A stretch of 64,000 nucleotides of DNA, from the NCBI RefSeq assembly GCF_003063315.1, contig NZ_NERV01000001.1, positions 992,001-1,056,000 on the forward strand, in the 5' to 3' direction. The notes beneath the pieces were generated by a model. The model did not search any database. It worked only from the letters and a program-made list of their open reading frames with translations, and had not been told where the DNA came from. Source of the stretch: Limnohabitans sp. T6-5 (GTDB lineage Bacteria; Pseudomonadota; Gammaproteobacteria; Burkholderiales; Burkholderiaceae_C). Below are positions 19,315 through 28,685 of this stretch, piece by piece. A program made the position numbers and the translations under genes. How positions within the stretch are numbered: the first letter of the stretch is position 1; each line of letters opens with the position of its first letter.

Positions 19315-20733
19315 TTACGCCTTCAAGGCCACCAACACCTCATCCAGCATCTTCTTGGCATCGCCAAACAGCATGCGGTTGTTCTCTTTGTAGAACAGGG
19401 GGTTGTCCACACCCGCATAGCCGCTGGCCATGGAGCGCTTCATCACGATGCTGGTGCGGGCCTTCCAGACTTCCAGCACCGGCATGCCGGCGATCGGGCT
19501 GGTGGGGTCGTCTTGCGCCGCCGGGTTCACGATGTCGTTGGCGCCGATCACCATGGCCACATCGGTGTCCGGGAAGTCGTCGTTGATTTCGTCCATCTCC
19601 AGCACGATGTCGTAAGGCACCTTGGCCTCAGCCAGCAACACATTCATGTGGCCGGGCATGCGACCGGCCACCGGGTGGATGCCAAAGCGCACATTGACAC
19701 CTTTTTCACGCAGGTGTTTGGTGATTTCATTCACCGTGTGCTGCGCTTGCGCCACCGCCATGCCATAGCCAGGCACGATGATCACGCTCTTGGCATCGCG
19801 CAGCAGTTCGGCAGTTTCGGCCGCGCTGACGGGCACCACTTCGCCTTGCGGCTCGGCAGGCGCGTCATCGGCCTTGGGTGCAGGTTTGCCCGCACCCCCC
19901 CCAAAGCCGCCCGCAATCACGCTGATGAAATTGCGGTTCATCGCGTTGCACATGATGTAGGACAGGATGGCACCGGACGAGCCCACCAGCGCGCCAGTCA
20001 CGATCAGCAAGTCGTTGCTCAGCATGAAGCCGGTGGCCGCTGCGGCCCAGCCGGAATAGCTGTTGAGCATGGACACCACCACCGGCATGTCGGCGCCGCC
20101 AATGGCCATGACCATGTGGATGCCGAACAGCAAGGCGATGGCGGTCATCACGATCAGGGGCGTCATGCCGCTTTGCACATCGTGCGCATTCACGAACTCG
20201 CGGCCAAACCAGATCACGACCAAAAGGCCCGCCAAGTTGAGCCAGTGGCGCGCAGGCAGCAAGAGCGGCTTGCCACCGATCTTGCCGTTGAGCTTGCCAA
20301 AAGCGATCAGCGAGCCCGAGAAAGTGACCGCACCGATCAAGATGCCGACATAAATCTCCACTTCGTGGATGGCTTTTTCAGCCCCGGTGAACTGGATCGA
20401 GGTGTCCACATAGCTGGCAAAGCCCACCAGACAAGCGGCCAGGCCGACCAGGCTGTGCATGAGCGCGACCAACTCGGGCATCTGGGTCATCTTGACGGTT
20501 TTGGCGGCATAAAGACCAACGCTGCCGCCAATGAGCAATGCGCCAATGATCCAGGCGATGCCCGCTGGGGCCACACGCGGACCCACGATGGTGGCGAGCA
20601 CTGCGAGCGCCATGCCGACAACGCCGTAAAGGTTGCCGCGACGCGAGGTTTCCGGGTTGGACAAGCCACCCAGGCTGAGGATGAAGAGAATGGCTGCGCC
20701 GATGTAGGCGACCGTGGCCAGGCTGGAAGTCAT
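19315..20733 (-). CDS. pntB: NAD(P) transhydrogenase subunit beta
   Basis: The membrane and NADP-binding subunit of the proton-translocating transhydrogenase, which makes NADPH from NADH using the proton gradient. The 472-residue protein has an N-terminal membrane domain of about nine helices and a linker rich in Ala/Pro (about 285-300). The soluble NADP-binding domain follows, with [34 protein letters not shown] and the [16 protein letters not shown] signature. It lies 63 bp after pntA, and the gap contains a perfect hairpin. Confidence 0.97.
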   Translation of the reverse strand: MTSSLATVAYIGAAILFILSLGGLSNPETSRRGNLYGVVGMALAVLATIVGPRVAPAGIAWIIGALLIGGSVGLYAAKTVKMTQMPELVALMHSLVGLAACLVGFASYVDTSIQFTGAEKAIHEVEIYVGILIGAVTFSGSLIAFGKLNGKIGGKPLLLPARHWLNLAGLLVVIWFGREFVNAHDVQSGMTPLIVMTAIALLFGIHMVMAIGGADMPVVVSMLNSYSGWAAAATGFMLSNDLLIVTGALVGSSGAILSYIMCNAMNRNFISVIAGGFGGGAGKPAPKADDAPAEPQGEVVPVSAAETAELLRDAKSVIIVPGYGMAVAQAQHTVNEITKHLREKGVNVRFGIHPVAGRMPGHMNVLLAEAKVPYDIVLEMDEINDDFPDTDVAMVIGANDIVNPAAQDDPTSPIAGMPVLEVWKARTSIVMKRSMASGYAGVDNPLFYKENNRMLFGDAKKMLDEVLVALKA

Positions 20734-20761
20734 GAACGTCTCTTTTCTTTCACTTGATCAG

Positions 20762-20791
20762 TTGGGGACAGAGCTGAAGATCTGTCCCCAA
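20762..20791. repeat. 11-bp perfect hairpin TTGGGGACAGA in the pntA-pntB gap
   Basis: TTGGGGACAGA and its exact inverse TCTGTCCCCAA are separated by 8 bases between pntA and pntB. No T-run follows on the minus strand, so it is not an obvious terminator; it could tune pntB expression or be a dispersed palindromic element. Confidence 0.7.
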
Positions 20792-20796
20792 AGAAA

Positions 20797-22374
20797 TTAT
20801 TTTCGGAACATGTCGAGCATGCGACGGGTCACGGCAAAGCCACCAAACATGTTGATGGCCGTGAGCACAATGCCGGCAAAGGCCAGCCACTGGATGAGCT
20901 GATCGGCCCGGCCATTGGTGCCCGCTTCGGGCGGCAGGATCTGCACCAGCGCACCGATGACGATGATGCTGGAGATCGCGTTGGTCACGCTCATGAGCGG
21001 CGTGTGCAGCGCAGGTGTCACGTTCCACACCACCATGTAACCAATGAAGCAAGCCAGCACAAACACGGTGAAGTGGCCCAGGAAAGCCGCCGGGGCATAA
21101 GCACCCATGGCCCAGAAGACCAGTGCACCCAGGCCAAACACCATGGCCAGTGTTTTGACGGGCATCGGGCCGCTGCTGCCGTGGCCGTGACCGCTTTTCT
21201 TTTCGGCCACAGCCGTTGTGGGCTTGGGCGCGGGTTTGGGGGCGACGACCAATGGCGGCGCAGGCCAAGTGATTTCGCCGTCCTTGATGACCGTCAGGCC
21301 CCGGATGGCGTCGTCTTGCATGTTGACGTTGATCACGCCGTCTTTGGTCTTGCACAGCTCTTCGGTCAGGCGGAACAAGTTGGTGCCGTACAGCGTGGAC
21401 GACTGGCGCGCCATGCGCGAAGCCAGATCGGTGTAACCGACGATGGTCACGCCGTGCTTGACCACGGCTTGGCCGGGCTCGGTCAGTTCGCAGTTGCCGC
21501 CTTGCTCAGCAGCCATGTCCACGATCACGCTGCCGGGCTTCATGCTTTGCACCATCGCGGCGGTGATCAACTTGGGCGCGGGCTTGCCGGGGATCAGCGC
21601 GGTGGTGATGATGATGTCGCACTCTTTGGCCTGCTGCGCGTACATCTCGCGCTGAGCGGCCTGAAAGCCTTCACTCATGACCTTGGCGTAACCGCCGCCG
21701 CCCGAGCCTTCTTCTTCGTAATCGACTTTGACGAACTCACCGCCGAGCGACACGACCTGGTCGGCCACTTCAGCGCGGGTGTCGTTGGCGCGCACGATGG
21801 CGCCCAGACTGGCGGCTGCGCCAATGGCGGCCAATCCGGCCACACCGGCACCGGCAATGAACACCTTGGCAGGGGGCACTTTGCCTGCGGCCGTGATCTG
21901 GCCGTTGAAGAAACGGCCAAAGGCATTGGCCGACTCGACCACGGCGCGGTAACCGCTCACGCCGGCCATGGAGGTCAAGGCGTCCATTTTTTGGGCGCGG
22001 CTCAATGTGCGGGGCAGTGCGTCAATCGACAGCGCGGTGACCTTTTTGGCCGCCAACTGCTGCATCAAATCGGGGTTTTGCGCAGGCCACAAGAAGCCGA
22101 TCAGCGTCTGGCCTTCGTGCATCAGCGCGACCTCGTCAGGGGTGGGGGCGCGTACTTTGAAGACAATGTCGCTGCCGCTCCACAGCGCAGCGGCACTCGG
22201 CGCGATGGCGGCACCGGCTTCGACGTAGGACTCGTCCGACAGGTCGGCGAGCGCACCCGCGCCTTGCTCCACGTCCACCTCAAAGCCGAGTTTGACCAGT
22301 TTGGTCACCACATCGGGCACAGTGGCCACCCGTTTTTCGCCGGGGAAAATCTCTCTCGGCACGCCTATGCGCAT
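20797..22374 (-). CDS. pntA: NAD(P) transhydrogenase subunit alpha
   Basis: The NAD-binding partner of PntB. The 525-residue protein is the fused form. An AlaDH/PNT-type N-domain ([40 protein letters not shown] nucleotide-binding loop) is followed by a His/Pro-rich linker (about 395-410) and four C-terminal membrane helices ([19 protein letters not shown] onward). An AGGAG ribosome-binding site precedes the ATG at 22374. It is co-transcribed with pntB. Confidence 0.97.
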   Translation of the reverse strand: MRIGVPREIFPGEKRVATVPDVVTKLVKLGFEVDVEQGAGALADLSDESYVEAGAAIAPSAAALWSGSDIVFKVRAPTPDEVALMHEGQTLIGFLWPAQNPDLMQQLAAKKVTALSIDALPRTLSRAQKMDALTSMAGVSGYRAVVESANAFGRFFNGQITAAGKVPPAKVFIAGAGVAGLAAIGAAASLGAIVRANDTRAEVADQVVSLGGEFVKVDYEEEGSGGGGYAKVMSEGFQAAQREMYAQQAKECDIIITTALIPGKPAPKLITAAMVQSMKPGSVIVDMAAEQGGNCELTEPGQAVVKHGVTIVGYTDLASRMARQSSTLYGTNLFRLTEELCKTKDGVINVNMQDDAIRGLTVIKDGEITWPAPPLVVAPKPAPKPTTAVAEKKSGHGHGSSGPMPVKTLAMVFGLGALVFWAMGAYAPAAFLGHFTVFVLACFIGYMVVWNVTPALHTPLMSVTNAISSIIVIGALVQILPPEAGTNGRADQLIQWLAFAGIVLTAINMFGGFAVTRRMLDMFRK

Positions 22375-22518
22375 GGTTGTTCTCCTGAAAATGATGAAAT
22401 CGGTGGGCCTGCTTTTGTGAGGCGCAAGTCAACTGCCCAATATAAACCGAAAGCCACAACACCCAACTCAGTCAGACACCGGGCATACCCTGATAAGCCG
22501 CAACAGATAATCACCCCT

Positions 22519-23013
22519 ATGGACACTCGCTGGAAACCCAACGTCACCGTGGCCGCCATCATTGAAAAAGATGGTCGCTATTTGCTGATTGAAGAACACA
22601 CCCAAGAAGGCTTGCGCCTGAACAACCCTGCGGGACACCTGGACCCGGGCGAATCGCCTGCCGAAGGCTGTGCCCGCGAAGCCCTGGAAGAAACCGCCCA
22701 TCCCTTCACCCCCACGGCCCTGGTGGGGGTCTACCTGTCGCGCTTTCAGCGACCGGCCAGCGGCGAAGACATCACCTATTTGCGCATGGCCTTTTGTGGC
22801 GACATTGGCGATCTGCAAGCAGACCGCGGCCTGGACACCGGCATCGTGCGCACAATTTGGATGACCCCCGAAGAAATCCGGGACAGCGCGGCGCGCCACC
22901 GCAGTCCGCTGGTTTTGCGCTGCATTGAAGACCACCTGGCCGGTCAACGCTATCCGCTGGACCTGATTTACACCGATGAGGCGGTGGCCACATTGCCGCC
23001 CCTGACCCCATGA
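22519..23013 (+). CDS. Nudix hydrolase, NudJ-like
   Basis: A 164-residue Nudix pyrophosphohydrolase beginning MDTRWKPNVTVAAIIEKDG. The Nudix box is GHLDPGESPAEGC-AREALEETA. The glycines and the REXXEE metal-binding glutamates are present, but the usual glycine after EE-x is replaced by alanine. Similarity in layout (N-terminal PNVTVAAII, C-terminal short extension) suggests a NudJ/YmfB-type phosphatase acting on nucleotide or thiamine phosphates; the substrate is not provable here. The frame is open far upstream antisense to pntA, but the ATG at 22519 is the natural start. Its stop overlaps the next gene. Confidence 0.88.
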   Translation: MDTRWKPNVTVAAIIEKDGRYLLIEEHTQEGLRLNNPAGHLDPGESPAEGCAREALEETAHPFTPTALVGVYLSRFQRPASGEDITYLRMAFCGDIGDLQADRGLDTGIVRTIWMTPEEIRDSAARHRSPLVLRCIEDHLAGQRYPLDLIYTDEAVATLPPLTP

Positions 23014-23768
23014 ATGGTGGTCTGCCCTTGGACGCGGTGTGGCTGGTCACCGGCGCCGCCGCATTGGGCGCCGGGGTGCTCAATGCGATAGCGGGCGGCG
23101 GAAGTTTCCTGACTTTTCCTGCCCTGGTGTTTGCGGGCGTCCCTCCTTTGGCGGCCAACGCCACGAGCGCCATGGCCGTCAGCCCCGGCTACCTGGGCAG
23201 CAGCTGGGGCTTCAAAGCAGAAATCCAGGCCCTGCCCACCCACACACTGCGCCGCGAAGTGAGTGTGGCCGCCATAGGCGGTCTGATCGGCGCAGGCTTG
23301 CTGCTGGTGACCCCGGCACGCCTGTTTTCAGGGCTGGTGCCTTGGTTGCTGCTTTTGGCCACCTTGCTGTTTGCTGCGGGGCCGTGGATCGCCAGGCGGG
23401 GCAGCGGACTGGGTCACCCGACCTGGCGTCTGCCTGGCTTGCTGGCCGTGGCCATTTACGGTGGCTACTTCAACGGCGGACTGGGCATCTTGTTGATGGC
23501 GCTTTACACCCTGACCGGTGAGCCGCGCCTGAACACGGTCAACGCACTCAAAAACCTCAACTCCTTTGTGCTGTCCCTGCTGTCCGTGGCGGCCTTTGCG
23601 GCTGCGGGCGCCATCGTCTGGCCGCAAGCCCTCTGGATGATGACCCTGGCCACCGCCGGTGGCTGGCTGGGCGCCCGCTTGGCCAAACGCTTGCCCGTGC
23701 GCTGGGTTCGCTGGCTGGTGATCAGCACAGGCCTGGTGATGAGCGCCGTGTTTTTCAGTCGCTTGTAG
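23010..23768 (+). CDS. TSUP (TauE/SafE) family permease
   Basis: A 252-residue, 7-8-helix membrane protein of the sulfite/organosulfonate exporter superfamily DUF81. Two repeated halves are visible: LNAIAGGGSFLTFPALVFAG near the N-terminus and GGYFNGGLGILLMALYTLTG in the second half. The start ATG overlaps the Nudix stop (ATGA), implying co-translation. Substrate unknown; family members move sulfite, sulfoacetate or similar small anions. Confidence 0.9.
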   Translation: MNGGLPLDAVWLVTGAAALGAGVLNAIAGGGSFLTFPALVFAGVPPLAANATSAMAVSPGYLGSSWGFKAEIQALPTHTLRREVSVAAIGGLIGAGLLLVTPARLFSGLVPWLLLLATLLFAAGPWIARRGSGLGHPTWRLPGLLAVAIYGGYFNGGLGILLMALYTLTGEPRLNTVNALKNLNSFVLSLLSVAAFAAAGAIVWPQALWMMTLATAGGWLGARLAKRLPVRWVRWLVISTGLVMSAVFFSRL

Positions 23769-23833
23769 GCTTGGGGCCTGCACCTAGCTGGTGCTGATTC
23801 GGTCACGCCCCACCCCCAGACAAGACCGCTCCT

Positions 23834-23949
23834 GTAGGTCGGCGGCTTCAGCCCCGACATGAAGCCTGCGCCAAAACCACCAACGTCGGAGCTGAAGCTA
23901 CCGACCTACGGGGAGGTATTTGTAGGTCAGCGGCTTCAGCCCGGACATG
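23834..23949. repeat. Three GTAG-type REP hairpins
   Basis: Three stems of the same family as the 3.6-kb array. GTAGGTCGG-C-GGC-TTCA-GCC-CCGAC starts at 23834. An inverted copy GTCGG-AGCT-GA-AGCT-A-CCGAC ending CCTACGGGG starts at 23885. A third direct copy starts at 23922 with stem mutations. They lie between the convergent TSUP and SGNH genes. The loop is TTCA/TGAA rather than the TTC/GAA of the tandem array. Confidence 0.85.
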
Positions 23950-23997
23950 GGGCACCCAAGGCCGAATCTGCCCCTGTCAGGCCTGAAGGCCAGGCTC

Positions 23998-25485
23998 TCA
24001 GTCTGCGGCGGATGCGGGGGCCGGGCGGGCAAACACGGCGGGGTTCCAGCCCAGGTCATGGGCAAAACTCTGGGCCAAACGCTGGTAGCCTGGCACCGTG
24101 AAATGGATCAGGTCACGGGCCATGAGCGCTGGCGTTTGCTTGGCCCAGCGGTAGGCCCCGCCTGCGCCGCCCATGGCGTCAAGCATGCTCCAGTAACGGC
24201 AGCCGTGCGCCACCGCCACCTGCTGCTGGATGCGGCCAATGTGGGCATGCACCCGCGTGAAACGTAACAGGTCGGTGCCGCCCACTGGCGGGGTATCCGT
24301 TCGAGCGGCATGCGCCTTGTGCGGGCTGGCAGCTGGCGCCCGTTTTTGGGAACGCCGCACCAGCACCCCTCGGTCACCTGGCGCCACCAGCACACAAGCG
24401 GCCTGCGGAAACTGCTGGCGCCAGGCGGCCACCGAAGCTTGCAGCATTTGCGCATAGGCCGGGGCGTCAAACGGCTGCACATTGCCCTCGTTGGTGCCGA
24501 ACTCCAAAATGACCACGTCATAAGGCGCACGCCCCCACCAGGCCGCCAGATCGTCAGGCCTGACCTGCTTCCAACCTGCCACCGTGGCGCCGGGGAAACC
24601 GAACACATCCAGCTGCAAGCGCGTCTGGGCAGGCAAAGGCCACTCCAGCCCCTGCCACCTGAAAGCCCCTTGTACCAAGCGCAGCTGCACCGTCGACAAA
24701 GGCGCATCACCGACCAGCTCCAGCACCGCCGGGCCTTCAGGGCCTTGCAAGTCAATGCGCTGCTCCGCGCCATCGTCCACCCGAATGAGCACGGTGATCG
24801 GGCTGTTCGTTTGTTGGTACAGCCAGCGCACTTGCCGCTTGTCGGGTTGACCCTGGGCGTTTCTCAAATCCCAGGCCAACCAGGCCCCCTCTTGCTGGCT
24901 GAACAGGTTGACCAGGCCCGGCCCGGTGTCAGGCACTGTATGGGGCACATGGGCGGGTTCATACTGCCACTGGGGACTCACGCAACTTTTGCGCAAGGGC
25001 AATCGAACGCCCGCGCGGTTCATGTTGGCCGGCACAAAGCGGCTGGCCACCTGATCGGCAGGCAATTGCGACAGGCGCACCAATTCCGCCGTGAAAAACC
25101 CGGCCGCCAGATGGCTGTCGCCCCAAATGCCCACCCGCAAGGGCCCCTCAGGCTGAGCCGGGCGCCAAAGCCGGGCTGCCGCAGGCCTGCCCCCGCTGGG
25201 CAAGGCCACGGGCACATCGGGGCTGCTGCGAAAATCCTGGAGCTGACGCGCCACCGCTTCGTCGTCTGGCACCTCGGGCGGGTCGGTATCCACCGGCTTG
25301 TCTGCGCGGGGCTTGGCGCGCGCCGGGCTGCATTGCAAGTCCGGCACATCGGACAAGGTCTGGACCCGCAGGCTGGTCAGCGCCGAACGCGGCTGAGGTT
25401 GAGGTTGAGCCTGAGCCCCCGCAACACCCGCGCAGCCGAGCCACAGCGACAGTGCAGCAGCGCCACCCAACAGGCAAGGCTTCAT
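23998..25485 (-). CDS. Secreted SGNH/GDSL-type hydrolase or acetyltransferase
   Basis: A 495-residue exported protein with a signal peptide (MKPCLLGGAAALSLWLGCAG) and a Pro-rich linker. The SGNH fold has block I GDSH at 122-125, a GTNEGN block III-like motif at 330-335, and the catalytic D458-L-I-H461. A beta-rich insert (about 200-300) resembles a carbohydrate-binding module. It is the last gene of the lytic transglycosylase-MBOAT-SGNH-SGNH operon; its ATG overlaps the stop of the gene before. In PatB/Ape-type systems such proteins transfer acetyl to, or remove it from, envelope glycans. The exact reaction here is inference. Confidence 0.85.
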   Translation of the reverse strand: MKPCLLGGAAALSLWLGCAGVAGAQAQPQPQPRSALTSLRVQTLSDVPDLQCSPARAKPRADKPVDTDPPEVPDDEAVARQLQDFRSSPDVPVALPSGGRPAAARLWRPAQPEGPLRVGIWGDSHLAAGFFTAELVRLSQLPADQVASRFVPANMNRAGVRLPLRKSCVSPQWQYEPAHVPHTVPDTGPGLVNLFSQQEGAWLAWDLRNAQGQPDKRQVRWLYQQTNSPITVLIRVDDGAEQRIDLQGPEGPAVLELVGDAPLSTVQLRLVQGAFRWQGLEWPLPAQTRLQLDVFGFPGATVAGWKQVRPDDLAAWWGRAPYDVVILEFGTNEGNVQPFDAPAYAQMLQASVAAWRQQFPQAACVLVAPGDRGVLVRRSQKRAPAASPHKAHAARTDTPPVGGTDLLRFTRVHAHIGRIQQQVAVAHGCRYWSMLDAMGGAGGAYRWAKQTPALMARDLIHFTVPGYQRLAQSFAHDLGWNPAVFARPAPASAAD

Positions 25486-26480
25486 GGCTGAACCGCCTGC
25501 TCAATGTGCTCGACCACCAGCCGCTTGACGCGGTTCAGGCCCGAGGGCGTCATGTGGATGCCGTCTTCAGCGCGCAGGTTGAGCGGACGCCCGCCCTCGT
25601 CGATGACGAATTTCTGGAATGGCTCCGACAGCTTGCCGATCAAGGGCTCGGTGGCCAGGTAGTCCATGCCCCAGGTTTGAGCCCGCGAATGAAAAATCCG
25701 GTTTTGCAGCATGGCGCCGTCGCGAATGCGGCCTTCGCGCATGGCAGGCAGGCCGAGCCAGATCACCCGCACCTGGCGCTGTGCGGCCGCCGCCAGGATC
25801 TCGTCAACCCGCAAGGCGTAGTTCAAAGCCCAACCGGGTGAGGGAAAGCCATGCCGCTGGCCGTCGACCAACATGTCGGCCGGGTCATTGGGGCCCAGAA
25901 ACACCACCACCAGGGTCAGGTTTCGGGCATCCATCTCCTCCTGAATCCGCGCTGGCCAATCGAAATACTTGCGCACCGTCAGGCCCGTGCTCTGGCGGCT
26001 CAGATCGAGCATTTCCCAGTCAGGGTGTTGTGCAGACAGGGCCCGCATCACCAGCGGCGCCACGCCCTGCATCATCGAATCGCCCGCAAACAGGATGCGC
26101 TGCGGCCCGGGCAACAATTTTTGCTGCTGCAAACTGGGCACAAATTCTCCGGTCGGCAAAGGCGCTGGCAGCGGCCCCAATTCGGGTGGCTTTGGCGATT
26201 TGTCCAACAGGGCCACCTGCGCAGGCTCTGACCAGCCTGTGGCCGTGGGCCAGGCCAGACGGAACAACGGTTTGGAGGCGCCCTGGCGCACATGCGCATC
26301 CAGCCAACGCGATGGCCCGAACACCCCATCGGCCAGCGCCTCGGGCAAGGCCGACTCCAGGCTCAGGTGGTAACGGCCGCCCAGATAGCGCTCCAAAGAA
26401 GTCAGCCAACACACACACACGATCAGGCCCATCACGGGCAGCATCCAGCTCAACTGGCGCTCGGACAAACGATCAGACAT
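25482..26480 (-). CDS. DUF459-like SGNH protein with N-terminal membrane anchor
   Basis: The 332-residue product has a membrane helix (about 11-27, WMLPVMGLIVCVCWLTSL) and a periplasmic SGNH domain: GDSMMQG at 133-139, GPND at 196-199 and the catalytic pair D306-G-I-H309. This matches DUF459/SGNH proteins found beside MBOAT acyltransferases. It starts one base after the MBOAT stop and overlaps the following SGNH gene by ATGA, so the three are translated together. Likely acts as the periplasmic acetyltransferase or esterase working with the MBOAT protein. Confidence 0.86.
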   Translation of the reverse strand: MSDRLSERQLSWMLPVMGLIVCVCWLTSLERYLGGRYHLSLESALPEALADGVFGPSRWLDAHVRQGASKPLFRLAWPTATGWSEPAQVALLDKSPKPPELGPLPAPLPTGEFVPSLQQQKLLPGPQRILFAGDSMMQGVAPLVMRALSAQHPDWEMLDLSRQSTGLTVRKYFDWPARIQEEMDARNLTLVVVFLGPNDPADMLVDGQRHGFPSPGWALNYALRVDEILAAAAQRQVRVIWLGLPAMREGRIRDGAMLQNRIFHSRAQTWGMDYLATEPLIGKLSEPFQKFVIDEGGRPLNLRAEDGIHMTPSGLNRVKRLVVEHIEQAVQP

Positions 26481-26481
26481 T

Positions 26482-27885
26482 TCAAAACCGGTAATAAATA
26501 AAGCCTGGCACCCCTTCCGGGCCCAGGTACAACACAGCGCACAGCAGCGCCGACAAACACCCGCACGCGGCCACGCGGCCCATGCGCTGCAAGCCATCGG
26601 TGCACCAGTCCTCCAGGGCTTGGGCCCAGTGGCTCAAACCCAAGACCAGACCCAGGATCAGCAGCAAGGGCGGCCACGGCACGGGCTGCCCCAGACCGGC
26701 GGTTTCATGGGGCAGGATCACCAAACCTTGCAGCATCTGCAGGGCCTGCGGCACGGTATCGGCCCTGAAAAACACCCAGGCCAGGGTCACAAACCCGAAC
26801 GTCATGGCCTGCGCCGCCAGGCGTGGCCAGGGCTTCATGCCCCAGCGGCTGGCCAGATTCAACACGACCACCCCCAGGCCATGCATCAGACCCCAGGCCA
26901 CAAAGGTCCAGTTCGCGCCATGCCACAGACCGCTGATGAACATGCCCGCCAGCACATTCCACTGGGTGCGCGCCCAACCCCGGCGATTGCCGCCCAGAGG
27001 GATGTAGATGTAATCGCGAATGAAACTCGACAAAGACACATGCCAGCGTGTCCAGAAATCGGAGAGATTGCGCGCCAAATAGGGCTGCCGAAAATTGACC
27101 GGCAAGCGGTAACCCATCAACAACGCCAGCCCCGTCACGATGGCGGTATAGCCCGCAAAGTCGAGAAAGATCTGCAAGCTGTAGCCCAGCATGGCCGCCA
27201 CCAGCGAGGCACTGTTGTATTGCTCGGGGAACTTGTAGACAGGATCCACCACCTGGGCCGCCAGCCACGAAGCCAGCACCACCTTTTGCACCAGCCCCAA
27301 AGCGATCAGGTACAGCGCCCGCCAGCCTTCAAACGGGCGTCCGACTTGCGCCGCATCCACCTGGGCAAAGAAATGTTCGGCCCGCAAAATCGGCCCGGCA
27401 AACAAGGTGGGCCAAAAGCTCAAGAAGAGCAGCACATCGGCCCAGGACCGCGCAGGCAGCGACTGCCGCCCCACCGACACCAGATAAGTGATGGCCTGAA
27501 AGGTGAAAAACGACACCCCCACCGGCGCCACCACATCCAGCACCGGCAGCAAGGACTGAAACCCCGTGCCCTCCAGCAGCGCCTGAAACGACTCCCGCAC
27601 AAATTCGTAGTACTTGAGCACCACCAAAAAGCTGCCCGCCAGCCACAGCCCCAAAGCCAGGGGCTTGTGGCTCGACCGGGCCACCTGCATCCAGCGGCCC
27701 AAGGCCCAGACCCCGGTGCTGTAAGCCAGCAGCACGGCGGCAAACACCGGCACCCAGCTTGTGTACAGCGCATAGGCGGACACGATCAACAGTCCACGCT
27801 GCCAGCGCCAGTGATCGGCCAAAGCCCAGTACAGGGGGAAAAACAGCAAACAGGCCAGCGCAAACTCTGGCGATACAAAACTCAT
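26482..27885 (-). CDS. MBOAT family O-acyltransferase (AlgI/PatA-like)
   Basis: A 467-residue polytopic membrane protein. The MBOAT signature is complete: FWTRWHVSLSSFIRDYIYIP at 277-296 and GLWHGANWTF at 319-328, with the invariant histidine His322. Family members (AlgI, PatA, DltB) move acetyl groups across the inner membrane for O-acetylation of alginate, peptidoglycan or teichoic acid. The neighbours are a lytic transglycosylase upstream and two SGNH proteins downstream, with no polysaccharide synthase, which favours a peptidoglycan or general envelope role over alginate. Confidence 0.92.
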   Translation of the reverse strand: MSFVSPEFALACLLFFPLYWALADHWRWQRGLLIVSAYALYTSWVPVFAAVLLAYSTGVWALGRWMQVARSSHKPLALGLWLAGSFLVVLKYYEFVRESFQALLEGTGFQSLLPVLDVVAPVGVSFFTFQAITYLVSVGRQSLPARSWADVLLFLSFWPTLFAGPILRAEHFFAQVDAAQVGRPFEGWRALYLIALGLVQKVVLASWLAAQVVDPVYKFPEQYNSASLVAAMLGYSLQIFLDFAGYTAIVTGLALLMGYRLPVNFRQPYLARNLSDFWTRWHVSLSSFIRDYIYIPLGGNRRGWARTQWNVLAGMFISGLWHGANWTFVAWGLMHGLGVVVLNLASRWGMKPWPRLAAQAMTFGFVTLAWVFFRADTVPQALQMLQGLVILPHETAGLGQPVPWPPLLLILGLVLGLSHWAQALEDWCTDGLQRMGRVAACGCLSALLCAVLYLGPEGVPGFIYYRF

Positions 27886-27895
27886 TGGAATCGAC

Positions 27896-28561
27896 TCACT
27901 GAATGGGCACGTTCACGCCAGCGGCCACCTGATCCAGGCGCGCCTGCTCGGCCAAGACCTTGGCCACGTAACCGCCGTCTTCGACAACCGCGTCGCCGCC
28001 CAGGTAAAACTTCAGCCCCTCTTCGAGCGAGCCGCCTTTGAGCTTGATGGCATCGACCAGCACCCCCACCCCCACGCGCAAATTGGTGATGGGGTCAAAA
28101 GCGGCCAGCCTGCCGCCATAAGCGTCATAGCGTTTGGCGTGGATGCCGGTCATCACCTGCATCAGCCCTTGCGCACCGGCCTGGCTTTGCACAAAGGGAT
28201 GGAAATTCGACTCGATGGCCATGACCGCCAAAATCAGGTGCGGCTCCAATTTGGATTTTTTGGACACGGCATAAGCCTCTGCCACCAAGGCGGCCAAGGG
28301 CTCGGGGGCCACCTTGTATTTGCGCGCCAGCCACTGGGCCACAGCCGCCTGCTTGGGCGGCAAATCGCGGATATTGACGGCAGTGGCGCGCTCGGCCGTG
28401 TTTTCGGGCAACCACGACACCAGCACCTGCCGATCACGCAGCCAATTGAACAACTCCACTTCGGCCGCCTGCAGCCATTGCGGCTCTACCCACAGAGCCA
28501 GCACGCACGCAGCCACCGTCAAGCCCACCATGGCCAGACCACTGTGGGTGACGAGGAACAT
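27896..28561 (-). CDS. Lytic transglycosylase, SLT domain
   Basis: Cleaves the peptidoglycan glycan strand, leaving 1,6-anhydroMurNAc. The start is taken at 28561 (MFLVTHSGLAMVGLTVAAC), which makes the N-terminus a membrane/signal helix and gives 221 residues. A longer frame reaches an ATG at 28624 without a ribosome-binding site. The SLT core has ILAVMAIESNFHPFVQS with the catalytic Glu117, then SQAGAQGLMQVM and a C-terminal motif ending in an N-terminal-like helix. It lies 10 bp before the MBOAT gene, so it leads the envelope O-acetylation operon. Confidence 0.88.
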   Translation of the reverse strand: MFLVTHSGLAMVGLTVAACVLALWVEPQWLQAAEVELFNWLRDRQVLVSWLPENTAERATAVNIRDLPPKQAAVAQWLARKYKVAPEPLAALVAEAYAVSKKSKLEPHLILAVMAIESNFHPFVQSQAGAQGLMQVMTGIHAKRYDAYGGRLAAFDPITNLRVGVGVLVDAIKLKGGSLEEGLKFYLGGDAVVEDGGYVAKVLAEQARLDQVAAGVNVPIQ

Positions 28562-28643
28562 GCCATGGGCAATATCACTCAGGAATATTCGAAAGAGTTG
28601 GCACCAGGTGCAGTGTTTGAGCATGAATTTTTAAGAATTCGGC

Positions 28644-28649
28644 ATTATA
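28644..28649 (-). promoter_or_regulatory. Candidate -10 of the transglycosylase-MBOAT-SGNH operon
   Basis: A perfect TATAAT reads leftward about 83 bases upstream of the chosen transglycosylase start, in the 124-bp divergent gap with mnmA. No convincing -35 hexamer is found at the usual distance, so this is a weak call. Confidence 0.4.
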
Positions 28650-28685
28650 AATTTTCGGACTCAGCGCTCACAGGATAATCGAGCC

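Noticed and set aside
17058-22500. Large plus-strand open frames opposite fadD, pntB and pntA
   Set aside because: Same antisense effect; the minus frames encode complete known enzymes.
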